In this document: one piece after another, positions 38,156 through 47,394 of the stretch
Layout of the letters: the number at the start of each line of letters is the position of its first letter
Position numbering within the stretch: the stretch's first letter is position 1
Assembly: GCF_022179445.1 (NCBI RefSeq)
Contig: NZ_BPQU01000007.1
Location: forward strand, 124,001 to 188,000
Direction of reading: 5' to 3'
DNA length: 64,000 nt
Origin: Methylobacterium mesophilicum
GTDB taxonomy: Bacteria; Pseudomonadota; Alphaproteobacteria; Rhizobiales; Beijerinckiaceae
Translations under genes and position numbers: made by a program
Notes under the pieces: generated by a model
Told to the model about the DNA's origin: nothing
The model's input: the letters and a program-made list of their open reading frames with translations, nothing else
Databases searched by the model: none

Positions 38156-41100
38156 ATGCGTTTCGCCCACTTCTTCGTCGACAGGCCGATCTTCGCGTCC
38201 GTCACGTCGATCATCTTCCTGATTCTCGGCTTCGTGGCCTACGAGAGCCTGCCGGTCTCGCAATATCCCGAGATCGTGCCGCCGACCGTGACCGTGCGTG
38301 CCTCCTATCCGGGCGCCAACGCCGAGACCGTGGCCGCCACGATCGCGACGCCGATCGAGCAGGAGGTCAACGGCGTCGACAACATGCTCTACATGACGTC
38401 GTTGTCCACCAACGACGGCAACATGCTGCTGACGGTGACCTTCAAGGTCGGCACCAACCTCGATATCGCCAACGTGCTGGTGCAGAACCGGCTTTCGGTT
38501 GCGCAGCCGCGCCTGCCGCCGGACGTGCGCAACCTCGGCGTGACGGTGCGCAAGGCCTCGCCCGACCTGATGCTGGTCGTGCACCTGCTCTCGCCGAACA
38601 AGACCTACGACCAGAACTACCTGGCCAACTACATCTACCTGAACATCCGTGACGAACTGCTGCGCCTCGACGGCGTCGGCGACATCACGGTGTTCGGCGG
38701 TAACGAGTACGCCGAGCGCATCTGGGTCGATCCGAACAAGCTCGCCGCCTACGGCCTCTCGGTCACCGACGTCACCACGGCCCTGCAGGAGCAGAACGTG
38801 CAGGTGGCGGCCGGCCAGCTCAACGGCCCGCCCGCCGCCAAGGGCGAGGCGTTCCAGCTCGTGGTCCAGTCTCAGGCGCGCTTCAAGACCCCTGAACAAT
38901 TCGCCGAGGTGATCATCAAGGCCCAGGACGGGCGCCTCGTCCGGGTCAAGGACATCGCCCGCGTGGAGATGGGCCAGAAGGACTACACCACCAACTCGTA
39001 CCTCAACGACACGCCCGCGGTCGGCATCGGCGCGTTCCAGCGGCCCGGCACCAACGCCCTGGAGGCGGCAAGCTCGGTCAAGCAGGTGATGGAGGTCGTC
39101 AAGAAGAACTTCCCGCCGGACGTCGAGTACCGCATCGCCTACAACCCGACCGAGTTCATCGAGGAGTCGATCCAGGAGGTCTACAAGACGCTGTTCGAGG
39201 CGGTCGGCCTCGTGGTCATCGTGGTGCTGGTGTTCCTGCAGAGCTGGCGCACGGCGCTGATCCCGGTGATCGCGATTCCCGTGTCGCTGATCGGCACCTT
39301 CGCGGCGATGGCGGCCTTCGGCTTCTCGCTCAACAACCTGACCCTGTTCGGGCTGGTGCTGGCCATCGGTATCGTGGTCGATGACGCCATCGTCGTGGTG
39401 GAGAACGTCGAGCGCAACATGGCCGAAGGGCTTTCGCCCGGCGATGCCGCCCACAAGACCATGGACGAGGTCGGCGGCGCCGTCATCGCCATCGCGCTCG
39501 TGCTGGCGGCGGTGTTCGTGCCCACGGCGTTCATCCCGGGCATCTCGGGCCAGTTCTACAAGCAGTTCGCGCTCACGATCGCGGCCTCGACCCTGATCTC
39601 CGCGTTCAACTCGCTGACCTTGTCCCCGGCGCTGTGTAAGCTGCTGCTCGTGCCGCATCACGCGCGCAAGGAGCCGAAGTTCTTCCTGACCCGGTTCGTG
39701 AACTGGCTCGCCAACGGCTTCAACCGCGCCTTCGACGCCACGTCGAACGCCTACGGCCGCTCGATCCGTGTCTTAACCGGCGGGATCGTCGGGCTCGGGG
39801 CGATGCTGCTGGTCTACGCCGCGGTGATCGCCGGCACCCTGCACCTGGCGCAGACGACGCCGACGGGCTTCATCCCGGACCAGGACCAGGGCTACCTGAT
39901 CGGCGTCGTCCAGCTTCCCTCCGGCTCGTCGCTCGACCGCACCACGGACGTGATGCTGCGCGCCGCCAAGCAGGCCCGGACGGTCAAAGGCATCGCCAAC
40001 GCCGTCATCATCGCGGGCTTCGACGGGGCGACCTTCACCAACACCACAAATGCCGGCGTGATGTTCCTGACGCTCACCGGGGCCAAGGAACGCGCCGGCG
40101 AGGGGCGCAGCGCCGCGGTGCTCACCGGCGAGGTGCTCAAGGCGACGTCCGACATCCAGGAAGCCCGGGTGATCGTGATCCCGCCGCCGCCGGTCCGCGG
40201 CCTCGGCAACGGCGGCGGTTTCAAGCTGCAGATCGAGAGCCGCCAATCCTCGGAGATCGGGCCGCTTATGGCCGCGGCCGGCGAGGTGATCGCCCAGGCG
40301 AACCAGAGCGCCGACGTGCAGCGCGTGTTCACGACCTTCGACAACGCGACGCCGCAGCTCTTCCTCGACATCGACCGCACCATCGCGCGGATGCTGAACG
40401 TGCCGCTCGCCAACGTGTTCTCGTCGGTCCAGGCGGATCTCGGCGGCACCTACGTGAACGACTTCAACACCCTGGGCCGCATCTACCAGGTCCGTCTGCA
40501 GGGCGATGCCGCCTACCGCTCGTCGATCCAGGACATCTCGCAGATCAAGGTTCGCTCCTCGACGGGGGCGCTGGTGCCGATGGGCACCCTCGCCTCGGTG
40601 CGCGACGTGACCGGCCCGCAGATCGTCCAGCGCTTCAACCTGTACTACTCGGTCCCGATCCAGGGCGTGGCCAAGCCCGGCGTCTCGACCGGTCAGGCGC
40701 TGACCGCCATGGAAGAGATCGCCAAGAAGGCGCTTCCCGACGGCTATTCCTACGACTGGACCGAGATCGCCTACCAGCAGAAGGCCGCCAGCGGGACCGC
40801 CGGCGCCGTCTTCGCGCTGGGCGTGCTCCTCGTCTTCCTGGTGCTGGCCGCGCAGTACGAATCGTGGGCCCTGCCGCTGGCGATCCTGCTGGTGGTGCCG
40901 ACCGGCGTGCTCGCGGCACTCGCCGGGGTGCAGTTCCGGGGGCAGGACAACAACATCCTGACCCAGATCGGCCTGATCGTGCTGATCGGCCTCGCGGCCA
41001 AGAACGCGATCCTGATCGTCGAGTTCGCGCACGATATCGAACTGCGTGAGCGCCGGGGCCCGGTCGAGGCGGCGGTGGAAGCCTGCCGGCTGCGCCTGCG

Positions 41101-41353
41101 CCCGATCCTGATGACCGCCTTCGCGTTCATCCTCGGCACCCTGCCGCTGGTGATCGCCACCGGCCCCGGCGCCGAGATGCGCCAGGCCCTGGGCACCGCG
41201 GTGTTCTTCGGGATGATCGGGGCGACCTTCTTCGGCCTGTTCCTCACCCCGGTCTTCTACGTCGTGATCCGCCACTTCTCGCTCTGGCTCGGTCGCCTGC
41301 GGGGCAAGTCCTCGCACGGTGACCACGGAGGGGCGGCCCCCGCCCACGGCTGA
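38156..41353 (+). CDS. RND efflux pump permease, HAE1/AcrB family
   Basis: A 1065-residue pump with the classic twelve-helix plan and two large periplasmic loops. The start, MRFAHFFVDRPIFASVTSII, is family-specific. Motif A/D, IGIVVDDAIVVVENVERNM, carries the proton-relay Asp pair in TM4, and LIGLAAKNAILIVEFA holds the TM10 Lys. QYPEIVPPTVTVRASYPGAN and FQRPGTNA are conserved. It expels drugs or other amphiphiles using the proton gradient. It most resembles OqxB/MexF-type pumps. It is followed by a strong terminator. Confidence 0.94.
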   Translation: MRFAHFFVDRPIFASVTSIIFLILGFVAYESLPVSQYPEIVPPTVTVRASYPGANAETVAATIATPIEQEVNGVDNMLYMTSLSTNDGNMLLTVTFKVGTNLDIANVLVQNRLSVAQPRLPPDVRNLGVTVRKASPDLMLVVHLLSPNKTYDQNYLANYIYLNIRDELLRLDGVGDITVFGGNEYAERIWVDPNKLAAYGLSVTDVTTALQEQNVQVAAGQLNGPPAAKGEAFQLVVQSQARFKTPEQFAEVIIKAQDGRLVRVKDIARVEMGQKDYTTNSYLNDTPAVGIGAFQRPGTNALEAASSVKQVMEVVKKNFPPDVEYRIAYNPTEFIEESIQEVYKTLFEAVGLVVIVVLVFLQSWRTALIPVIAIPVSLIGTFAAMAAFGFSLNNLTLFGLVLAIGIVVDDAIVVVENVERNMAEGLSPGDAAHKTMDEVGGAVIAIALVLAAVFVPTAFIPGISGQFYKQFALTIAASTLISAFNSLTLSPALCKLLLVPHHARKEPKFFLTRFVNWLANGFNRAFDATSNAYGRSIRVLTGGIVGLGAMLLVYAAVIAGTLHLAQTTPTGFIPDQDQGYLIGVVQLPSGSSLDRTTDVMLRAAKQARTVKGIANAVIIAGFDGATFTNTTNAGVMFLTLTGAKERAGEGRSAAVLTGEVLKATSDIQEARVIVIPPPPVRGLGNGGGFKLQIESRQSSEIGPLMAAAGEVIAQANQSADVQRVFTTFDNATPQLFLDIDRTIARMLNVPLANVFSSVQADLGGTYVNDFNTLGRIYQVRLQGDAAYRSSIQDISQIKVRSSTGALVPMGTLASVRDVTGPQIVQRFNLYYSVPIQGVAKPGVSTGQALTAMEEIAKKALPDGYSYDWTEIAYQQKAASGTAGAVFALGVLLVFLVLAAQYESWALPLAILLVVPTGVLAALAGVQFRGQDNNILTQIGLIVLIGLAAKNAILIVEFAHDIELRERRGPVEAAVEACRLRLRPILMTAFAFILGTLPLVIATGPGAEMRQALGTAVFFGMIGATFFGLFLTPVFYVVIRHFSLWLGRLRGKSSHGDHGGAAPAHG

Positions 41354-41395
41354 GGCGTCCCGCCGGCCGTCCGATCCAGAGAGCCGCGCATTCCA

Positions 41396-41435
41396 AAGCC
41401 GCGCCCGACCCTGACCGGCGGGCGCGGCTTCTTTT
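41396..41435 (+). terminator. Rho-independent terminator of the RND operon
   Basis: AAGCCGCGCCCG (41396-41407) and CGGGCGCGGCTT (41419-41430) form a perfect 12-bp stem with an 11-base loop, followed by CTTTT. It lies about 40 bases after the pump gene stop. Confidence 0.9.
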
Positions 41436-41470
41436 GCGAGGGTCCGCAAACTTCGGTGTATGAGCGTGCC

Positions 41471-41989
41471 ATGCACCTCCTCGGCCGTCTGATTCTCGGA
41501 GCCTTCGCCCTCCTCCTGGCCGTCCCGGCCGGCGCGGGGATCCTCGTGCTGGCGCTGCTGATCGACCCGACGGCGAATGCCTGGCTCACTGGCGGTGCGC
41601 TCGCCGGCGTCGACATGGCCCTGTCGGACCTTTCGGCTGGCCTGCCGCCCGAGGCGCTGGTTCTCCTGGTCGCCGGTCTCGCTCAGGCGTTGTTCGTCCT
41701 CCTGTTCGTGCCACCGGCCCTGGTTGGGTTCGCGGGCGAGGTGTTCGGGCGCCGCGGCCTGCTCTGGTACGGCGCCGGAACCGGAATACTGACCGCCGCC
41801 CTCCCCTGGCTCGCCCGCGGCGGCGTACGTCCGGCGGCGGCCGGCGCGGATCCAGGGCTTCTCGCCGCGGAAGCGCGCCTGACGCTGATCCTGTTCGTCG
41901 TCGGTGCGAGCGCCGGCCTCGTTTACTGGCTGGTTGCCGGGCGCGGCGCGGGGTTCTCCCGGCGTCCCGCGCAGGCCGGAGACGAATGA
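41471..41989 (+). CDS. small membrane protein of unknown function
   Basis: A 172-residue protein with about four membrane helices (LILGAFALLLAVPAGAGILV, ALVLLVAGLAQALFVLLFV, TGILTAALPWLA, LILFVVGASAGLVYWLVAG). No conserved catalytic motif is seen. The ATG at 41471 is used; a GTG at 41456 would add five residues. It stands between the RND terminator and the plsC-like gene, with an 84-base gap to the latter. Confidence 0.7.
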   Translation: MHLLGRLILGAFALLLAVPAGAGILVLALLIDPTANAWLTGGALAGVDMALSDLSAGLPPEALVLLVAGLAQALFVLLFVPPALVGFAGEVFGRRGLLWYGAGTGILTAALPWLARGGVRPAAAGADPGLLAAEARLTLILFVVGASAGLVYWLVAGRGAGFSRRPAQAGDE

Positions 41990-42073
41990 TCGTTCGGCCA
42001 GATGCTGGACCGGGCGCGCTTGGCCGCTGACGCCTCTGCGCGCTAGAGGAGGACCGCCACGAAGCGGATTCCG

Positions 42074-42859
42074 ATGCTCGCCCTGCGCTCACTTGCCTTC
42101 AACGTCTGCTTCTACGCCATGACGACGCTTCTGGCGTTCGGCGGCCTGCCCACGCTGGTCTCCCGCCGCGCGGTATTACGGCTGGCCCGCCTCTGGGGCC
42201 GGCTGACGCTGTGGCTGCTGCGCGTGGTCGCCGGCATGAAGGTCGAGTTCCGCGGGCTCGAGAACATCCCGGAGGGGCCGCTTCTGATCGCGGCCAAGCA
42301 CCAGTCGGCCCTGGAGACGCTGGCGCTCTGCACCGTGTTCCCCGAATTCGCCTACATCCTGAAGCGTGAGTTGCTGCTGATCCCGCTGATCGGCTGGTAC
42401 CTGTCCCGCAGCGGCATGGTGGCGATCGACCGCTCCAAGGGCGCCCGGGCCATGAGCCTGATGAATGCGGCTGCCGCCACGGCGATCCAGGAGGGCCGCC
42501 AGCTCATCATCTTCCCCGAAGGCACCCGCCGTGCGGTCGGAGCACCGCCGGCCTACAAGCAGGGCCTGTCGCACCTCTACACGGCTCTGAAGGTGCCGTG
42601 CGTGCCCGTGGCGTTGAACACGGGTCGGTTCTGGTCTCGCAACAGCCTTATCCGCCGGCCCGGAACCGCCGTGATCCACTTCCTCGAACCCATTCCGCCG
42701 GGCATGGGCCGCCCGGAGTTCCAGGCCCTCGCCCAGGAACGGCTGGAGACCGCCTCGAACGCCCTTCTGGAGCCGGGCCCTGCGGGATCGACCGTAGGAG
42801 CGGAGCAGCCCGCCTCCACCGCGGCCGGACACACGGCGGCGACGGCCCAGAGGCACTGA
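42074..42859 (+). CDS. plsC: 1-acyl-sn-glycerol-3-phosphate acyltransferase (PlsC-like)
   Basis: A 261-residue lysophosphatidic acid acyltransferase-type protein. The motif I region reads KHQSALET, so the usual HX4D is HX4E here (His76, Glu81), a variant also seen in other alphaproteobacterial homologues. FPEGTR (147-152) is intact. An N-terminal membrane helix is present. It makes phosphatidic acid for membrane lipids. The ATG at 42074 is annotated, but AGGAGG at 42047-42052 sits 21 bases away and is ideally placed for an ACG at 42059 instead (see findings). The C-terminal 30 residues are Ala/Thr-rich and likely disordered. Confidence 0.88.
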   Translation: MLALRSLAFNVCFYAMTTLLAFGGLPTLVSRRAVLRLARLWGRLTLWLLRVVAGMKVEFRGLENIPEGPLLIAAKHQSALETLALCTVFPEFAYILKRELLLIPLIGWYLSRSGMVAIDRSKGARAMSLMNAAAATAIQEGRQLIIFPEGTRRAVGAPPAYKQGLSHLYTALKVPCVPVALNTGRFWSRNSLIRRPGTAVIHFLEPIPPGMGRPEFQALAQERLETASNALLEPGPAGSTVGAEQPASTAAGHTAATAQRH

Positions 42860-42923
42860 CGATTCCGGCCTGAACAGACTGGCTCGACGGCTCCGAGCCG
42901 GCGCTGAGCCGACGCGCGTCGCT

Positions 42924-42988
42924 TGTGGATAACCGGGCCCGATACCACATTCCTCCTCAGGAACGTTGTGCTTGACGCCTGTGGATAT
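42924..42988. promoter_or_regulatory. two DnaA-box-like sequences
   Basis: TGTGGATAA (42924-42932) is the exact reverse complement of TTATCCACA, and TGTGGATAT (42980-42988) differs by one base; they are 56 bases apart in the 149-base gap between the plsC gene and a hypothetical gene. A second pair occurs at 28231-28271. No replication gene is nearby. Confidence 0.35.
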
Positions 42989-43008
42989 CGCGCGGTAGGT
43001 TGGAACAA

Positions 43009-43455
43009 ATGGCGAACAGAAGAGCCCTGTCCTGGTCGGCCGCGCTACGCGACCTGAAGGACGATCGCACGCGGAGACAGGATGTGCGTGAAGAACGCCT
43101 CAAGACCACCGCGGGCTTGCGCGGCACGCCGGCCCTCCCGCTCTCGGCTTGGCGCGGGCATTCCGGTCGTCGCTACGTCGTCGGGGTCCATCCGGCCGGC
43201 GGCTTCGACCTCGACGAGATGGCGGAGGCGGTCGTGATCGCGGTGCGGCGCGACGATACCGGCATCGCCGAGATGGTCTCGGTGGCGACCTCCAACGAGA
43301 GCCCGCGCGACCACCTCCGGAGAACCTGGCTCGACCGGGTTCGGAGGAGCGGCGCCACCGAGCTGCACGTGCATCGCCTCGCCGAGGGGGAAGCCGAGCG
43401 GGCGGCGATCGTCAGCGACCTGCGGTTCGACACGATCGAGCCGGCCCAAGTCTGA
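43009..43455 (+). CDS. hypothetical soluble protein
   Basis: A 148-residue protein I do not recognise. The start is basic and helical (LRDLKDDRTRRQDVREERL); the rest has alternating strands such as YVVGVHPAGGFDLDEMAEAV and AVRRDDTGIAEMVSVATS, and a possible DHLRRTWLDRVRR helix. No signal or membrane segment. The ATG at 43009 is used; a TTG at 43000 would add three residues. Two DnaA-box-like sequences lie directly upstream. Confidence 0.65.
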   Translation: MANRRALSWSAALRDLKDDRTRRQDVREERLKTTAGLRGTPALPLSAWRGHSGRRYVVGVHPAGGFDLDEMAEAVVIAVRRDDTGIAEMVSVATSNESPRDHLRRTWLDRVRRSGATELHVHRLAEGEAERAAIVSDLRFDTIEPAQV

Positions 43456-43607
43456 GGCGAGATCCGCTTCGGAAGCGGCGTTCCCCGCCGTGGATCGGCG
43501 GCCGACCGGTCGATCGATGTCGGCGCTGCCCCAGTTTTGCCCCGTGCATGGCTTCAAGGCGGAGTCTGCGAGCCCTCTGATCGGGGCGGGGACGGGAAAC
43601 AGGACGC

Positions 43608-44717
43608 ATGACGCAGGATCGGACGCGGCCAGACGGCGCGGCGCAGGCTTCCCTGGCACGAACCGCTCGACGGTTCCGGCTTGGGTTGTTCCTGCCTTAC
43701 GTCCTGCTCGCACTGATCGTCATCGCGTGGTCGGCTGGGTGGTTCTGGCTCCGGGGACGCGCGGCGACCGAGATCGACGGCTGGATGGCCCGCGAGGCGG
43801 CGGCAGGGCGTACCTGGACCTGCGCCGACCGTTCCCTCACCGGTTACCCGTTCCGGATCGAGCTGCGCTGCAACGCGGTCACGTTGGAGCGGTCCGACGG
43901 CCGCTTCCGCCTCGGTCCATCGACCGCGGTGGCTCAGGTCTACCAGCCCCGCCTGGTCCTGTTCGAGAGCGCCGGGCCGTTCCATGTCGAGCAGGGGGCG
44001 CTGACCGGTGATGCCGCCTGGAGCAAGCTCCAGGGGAGCGTCCACGGAGCGTCGGAGGGCTTCACCCGTGCCTCGCTCGTGGTGGACAACCCGAACGTCA
44101 CGGTTTCCGGCGCCGATCCCGGACCGATCGCGGTGTCGGGTCAGCACCTCGAAATGCATGCGCGGCCGACCCCCGGCCGCTTCGAGTCCGAAGGCGCGGT
44201 CGACGTAAGCCTGCGGCTCGCCCAGGCCGCCGTTCCGCAGCTCGACGCGCTCACCGGCAACCCCGCCCCCGCCGACCTGTCGCTCGATGCGACGCTGACC
44301 CAGGCGACGATCCTGCGCACCGGGCCGGTGCCGCGGGAACTCGAGCGCTGGCGCCAGGCCGGCGGCACCCTCGACCTGACGGCGCTTTCGCTGGCCAAGG
44401 GTGCCCAGCGCGTCCAGGCGAAGGGCACGCTCGCCCTCGACGACGCGCACCGGCCCGTCGGACAGCTCGACCTGCGGGCCGCCGGCGTCGATGCCCTGGT
44501 GGGCAGCGTGGTGGGCCAGCGCTTCGGTTCGGAGAAGGGCGCGCTGGTCGGCCAACTCGTGGGCGGCCTCCTGGGCCTGGGCCGGCGGCCCGAGCTGGGG
44601 GAGTCGCAGGGCGATTCAGCGCCGCTCAAGGCCCTGCCGCCGTTGAAGCTCGTCAACGGGCGGGTGGTGTTCAGCGGGTTCCCGATCCCGAACCTCTACC
44701 TGCCGACCCTGTACTAG
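43608..44717 (+). CDS. DUF2125 domain protein, membrane-anchored
   Basis: A 369-residue protein with one N-terminal membrane helix (FLPYVLLALIVIAWSAGWFWL) followed by a large periplasmic part. WTCADRSLTGYPFRIELRCN with its Cys pair is the DUF2125 signature, and LVNGRVVFSGFPIPNLYLPTLY is the typical end. The body is beta-rich and AsmA-like. Function unknown; it may act in the envelope. ATG at 43608 follows AGGACGC. It ends 18 bases before trpF, so the two are probably co-transcribed. Confidence 0.88.
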   Translation: MTQDRTRPDGAAQASLARTARRFRLGLFLPYVLLALIVIAWSAGWFWLRGRAATEIDGWMAREAAAGRTWTCADRSLTGYPFRIELRCNAVTLERSDGRFRLGPSTAVAQVYQPRLVLFESAGPFHVEQGALTGDAAWSKLQGSVHGASEGFTRASLVVDNPNVTVSGADPGPIAVSGQHLEMHARPTPGRFESEGAVDVSLRLAQAAVPQLDALTGNPAPADLSLDATLTQATILRTGPVPRELERWRQAGGTLDLTALSLAKGAQRVQAKGTLALDDAHRPVGQLDLRAAGVDALVGSVVGQRFGSEKGALVGQLVGGLLGLGRRPELGESQGDSAPLKALPPLKLVNGRVVFSGFPIPNLYLPTLY

Positions 44718-44735
44718 ATCGGCTATACCCCTCCC

Positions 44736-45395
44736 ATGTCCGCTCCGATGTCACCGGCCCGCGTCAAGATCTGCGGGCTCAGCACGCCCGCTACGCTTGA
44801 AGCGGCGCTGAAGGCTGGCGCGGATTGGATCGGACTCGTCCACTTTCTTCGAAGTCCCCGCCACGTAGACTTCGAACAGGCTTCGCGGTTATCGGCGCAA
44901 GCCCGCGGCCGGGCCGACCGCGTCATCCTTCTCGTCGATCCGGACGACGCCCTGGTGCGGGCTGCGATCGGGGCCGTCGATCCGGATCTGATCCAGTTGC
45001 ATGGACGCGAAAGCCCGGACCGGGTGGCGGCGATCCGGGCGCTCGCCGGCCGGCCGGTGATGAAGGCGATCGGCGTCGCGACCCGGGCCGACCTGGCGCC
45101 GATCGCGGCCTATGCCGGGGTGGCGGACCGGATCCTGCTGGATGCCAAGCCGGCGCCCGACGCCGCGCTCCCCGGGGGCAATGGCCACCGGTTCGACTGG
45201 ACGATTCTGGAAGGCGCCGAACTGCCGGACGGGACCATGCTGTCCGGGGGACTGGATTCCGGCACTGTCCGGGACGCGCTGGCCCGGACCGGCCTCGGCG
45301 CCGTGGACGTGTCGTCGGGCGTCGAATCGGCCCCCGGTCTCAAGGATCCGGCTAAGATCGCGGCCTTCGTAGCCGCGGCTCGGTCCGCCCGCTGA
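44736..45395 (+). CDS. trpF: phosphoribosylanthranilate isomerase
   Basis: A 219-residue TIM barrel for the third step of tryptophan synthesis. ARVKICGLSTPATLEAAL holds the catalytic Cys13, and the general acid is the Asp in GAVDVSSGVESAPGLKDPAKI; QLHGRESPDRVAAIR is the usual middle segment. It follows the DUF2125 gene by 18 bases. trpB and trpA, its common neighbours in this group, are not on the downstream side, where lapA is convergent 10 bases away. Confidence 0.94.
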   Translation: MSAPMSPARVKICGLSTPATLEAALKAGADWIGLVHFLRSPRHVDFEQASRLSAQARGRADRVILLVDPDDALVRAAIGAVDPDLIQLHGRESPDRVAAIRALAGRPVMKAIGVATRADLAPIAAYAGVADRILLDAKPAPDAALPGGNGHRFDWTILEGAELPDGTMLSGGLDSGTVRDALARTGLGAVDVSSGVESAPGLKDPAKIAAFVAAARSAR

Positions 45396-45405
45396 ACGCT
45401 TCCGC

Positions 45406-45777
45406 TCAGCGCGGCGCAGGCAGGGCAGTGCGGCCGGTATTGGGGACCGTGTAGGCGCCGCCCTGCGTCTCGCTGTCCGGGGCGTAGGCCCGCAGCCGGC
45501 TCGCCTCGCGCTCGTACCGGGTCGCCTCGCGGCGATGGTAGCGGACGTTCGCCCGGGTCTTGCCCTGGCCGAGCCACGTGAAGACGCCGCCGACCACGAT
45601 GCCCAATGCCACGGCGCCGAACAGGATCGCGTAGAGCGGAAGGTTCACGCTGAAGACGGGCGCCTCCGCGTTGAACGGGTCGAACGAGAGCGGCACCGGT
45701 GCCCGGTTTGCGACCGCCAGCAGGATCACCAGGGCGGCGATCGGCAGCAGCACGAGGCTCTTCAGGAAACGGATCAT
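45406..45777 (-). CDS. LapA-domain (DUF1049) membrane protein
   Basis: A 123-residue protein with two N-terminal helices (IRFLKSLVLLPIAALVILLAVAN and FSVNLPLYAILFGAVALGIVVGGVFTWLG) and a basic, probably coiled-coil C-terminus (YHRREATRYEREASRLRA). This matches the lipopolysaccharide-assembly-protein-A domain; the E. coli LapA helps control LPS amount with LapB. It follows ihfB in the sppA-ihfB-lapA order common in alphaproteobacteria. ATG at 45777. Confidence 0.85.
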   Translation of the reverse strand: MIRFLKSLVLLPIAALVILLAVANRAPVPLSFDPFNAEAPVFSVNLPLYAILFGAVALGIVVGGVFTWLGQGKTRANVRYHRREATRYEREASRLRAYAPDSETQGGAYTVPNTGRTALPAPR

Positions 45778-45796
45778 CGCGCTCACAGACCTCTTC

Positions 45797-46108
45797 CTAC
45801 TCGGCGGCCGACGCACTCTCGCCGATGCCGGCGGCGTTGAGACGCTGGCGCATCTCCTTCCCGGTCTTGAACACGGGAATCGCCTTCTCGGACACGGCAA
45901 CGGCTGCGCCCGTGCGCGGGTTGCGTCCCCGCCGCGCTTCTCGACGTTTGACCGAGAAGGCGCCGAAGCCGCGCAGCTCCACCCGGTCGCCCCGGGCCAG
46001 CGCATCCGAGATGGTGTCGAGGATCGCGTTGACCAGGATCTCGACGTCGCGCTGGTAGAGATGCGGGTTCTGCTCGGCGATCTTGAGGACGAGCTCCGAC
46101 TTGATCAT
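45797..46108 (-). CDS. ihfB: integration host factor subunit beta
   Basis: A 103-residue HU/IHF-fold protein. The start [17 protein letters not shown] and the beta arm with [22 protein letters not shown] carry the proline-containing tip that bends [18 protein letters not shown] ends the domain (as [10 protein letters not shown] here). It pairs with IhfA to bend DNA at promoters and recombination sites. It lies between sppA and lapA, 59 and 19 bases away, as in relatives. Confidence 0.95.
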   Translation of the reverse strand: MIKSELVLKIAEQNPHLYQRDVEILVNAILDTISDALARGDRVELRGFGAFSVKRREARRGRNPRTGAAVAVSEKAIPVFKTGKEMRQRLNAAGIGESASAAE

Positions 46109-46167
46109 GGCGTCTGGTCTTCTCGGGGGATCGGGGCGGGCGACTGGACTTCTTCGTCCGGCGGCGC

Positions 46168-47130
46168 TCAGGGCTCCGGGCGCCACAGGACCAGAAGGCC
46201 GCCGCCGGCGGTCTCGGCCTGGGCGCCGACGGCGCGGAGCCGCCCCGCGAGCCCTTCGAGGCCGAGCAGGTCCGCGCCGACCCCGGCAGCCGACCAAAGG
46301 GAGAAGTCGCTCTCCTTGCTGGGCTTCCAATCCTTGATCGGCAGGTCCTTCGGGACGCCCTTGTCGTTCTCGAGCCAGACGACGGCCTGACGCTCGCCGC
46401 CCAACTCGTCCACCAGCTTCAGGGGCACGCTCTGGCGCCCGCTGAAGACCCGCCCGTCCGAGACCACGGCGAGCTGGCCGGGGTCCATGCCCCGGCGCTC
46501 GGCGACCAGGCCCTTGAACCAGGCGTAGGTGTCGCCGACCACGGCGGCCAGGGCGGCGCGCGCCTCCGGGGTGGTCGGCGTGAAGCCCGACGGCTCGGCC
46601 TTGAGCGGCGAAGATTTCACCGACTCGACCTTGACCCCGACCTTGTCGAGCAGGCCCGAGAGGTCTGGATACTGGAACAGGACGCCGATGGAGCCGACCA
46701 GGCTAGTCTCGCGCGCCACGATGTGGTCGGCCGCGATGGCGGTGATGTAGGCGCCGGAGGCGGCGGTGCCGTCCACGAAGGCGACCAGCGGCTTCTTGGC
46801 GGCGAGCGCGCGCAGGTTGCGGAAGATCTCCTCCGAACCCGTGGTGGTGCCGCCCGGGGAGTTGATCGAGACGATCACGCCCTTCACGGCGTCGGACTCG
46901 CCGACCCGCTTCATCAGCTTGGCGGTCGACTCGCTGCCGGCGATGAAGCCCGAGACCGAGATGCGGGCGATCTGCGGGCGGACCGCGAAGGCGCCGTCGG
47001 GGCCGGTCCGGACCCGGTAGCCCAGGGCGCCCACCGCCACGATCAGGCCGCCGATCCCGAGCACCCGCCACAGGGACAATCTGCGGCGCAGGCGCCGACG
47101 GTCGATCAGCAGTTCGGCGTCGGCTGCCAT
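46168..47130 (-). CDS. sppA: signal peptide peptidase SppA (short form)
   Basis: A 320-residue membrane-anchored serine protease. One N-terminal helix ([17 protein letters not shown]) is followed by a ClpP-like domain with [16 protein letters not shown], catalytic Ser125 in [12 protein letters not shown] and catalytic Lys177 in [12 protein letters not shown]. It clears cleaved signal peptides from the membrane. The ATG at 47130 gives the basic residues before the helix; the frame to 47202 is not needed. First gene of sppA-ihfB-lapA. Confidence 0.93.
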   Translation of the reverse strand: MAADAELLIDRRRLRRRLSLWRVLGIGGLIVAVGALGYRVRTGPDGAFAVRPQIARISVSGFIAGSESTAKLMKRVGESDAVKGVIVSINSPGGTTTGSEEIFRNLRALAAKKPLVAFVDGTAASGAYITAIAADHIVARETSLVGSIGVLFQYPDLSGLLDKVGVKVESVKSSPLKAEPSGFTPTTPEARAALAAVVGDTYAWFKGLVAERRGMDPGQLAVVSDGRVFSGRQSVPLKLVDELGGERQAVVWLENDKGVPKDLPIKDWKPSKESDFSLWSAAGVGADLLGLEGLAGRLRAVGAQAETAGGGLLVLWRPEP

Positions 47131-47258
47131 GCGGTCGCTTCCCTTCGCCTCCCCGGATCGGCCCCGTGACGGGGTGCGGGGGCGAGGCCCCGCGCCGGGC
47201 AAGTCCTTGGTTTCCTTTGCCTCGCGCGGCCGGAGCCGCCCGAGGCCGGTGTTCTAGA

Positions 47259-47301
47259 GCATTTTCCGCGGACCTGGATATGGGCCGCGCGAAGAAAATG
47301 C
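47259..47301. repeat. GCATTTTC inverted repeat upstream of sppA
   Basis: GCATTTTC (47259-47266) and GAAAATGC (47294-47301) are perfect inverted copies 27 bases apart, preceded by TCTAGA. Similar TAGAGCATTTTC...GAAAATG elements are scattered in Hyphomicrobiales intergenic DNA. It sits between vapC-like and sppA genes and could also act as a weak hairpin. Confidence 0.5.
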
Positions 47302-47394
47302 GGTGGCACCCCGCGGACCCTCAAGCCGGGCCGTCGGGCGATTGAGCAAACCGTCCGGGCATGACGCGTCTTGCAAAGTGTCGGCGCCTTCGCC

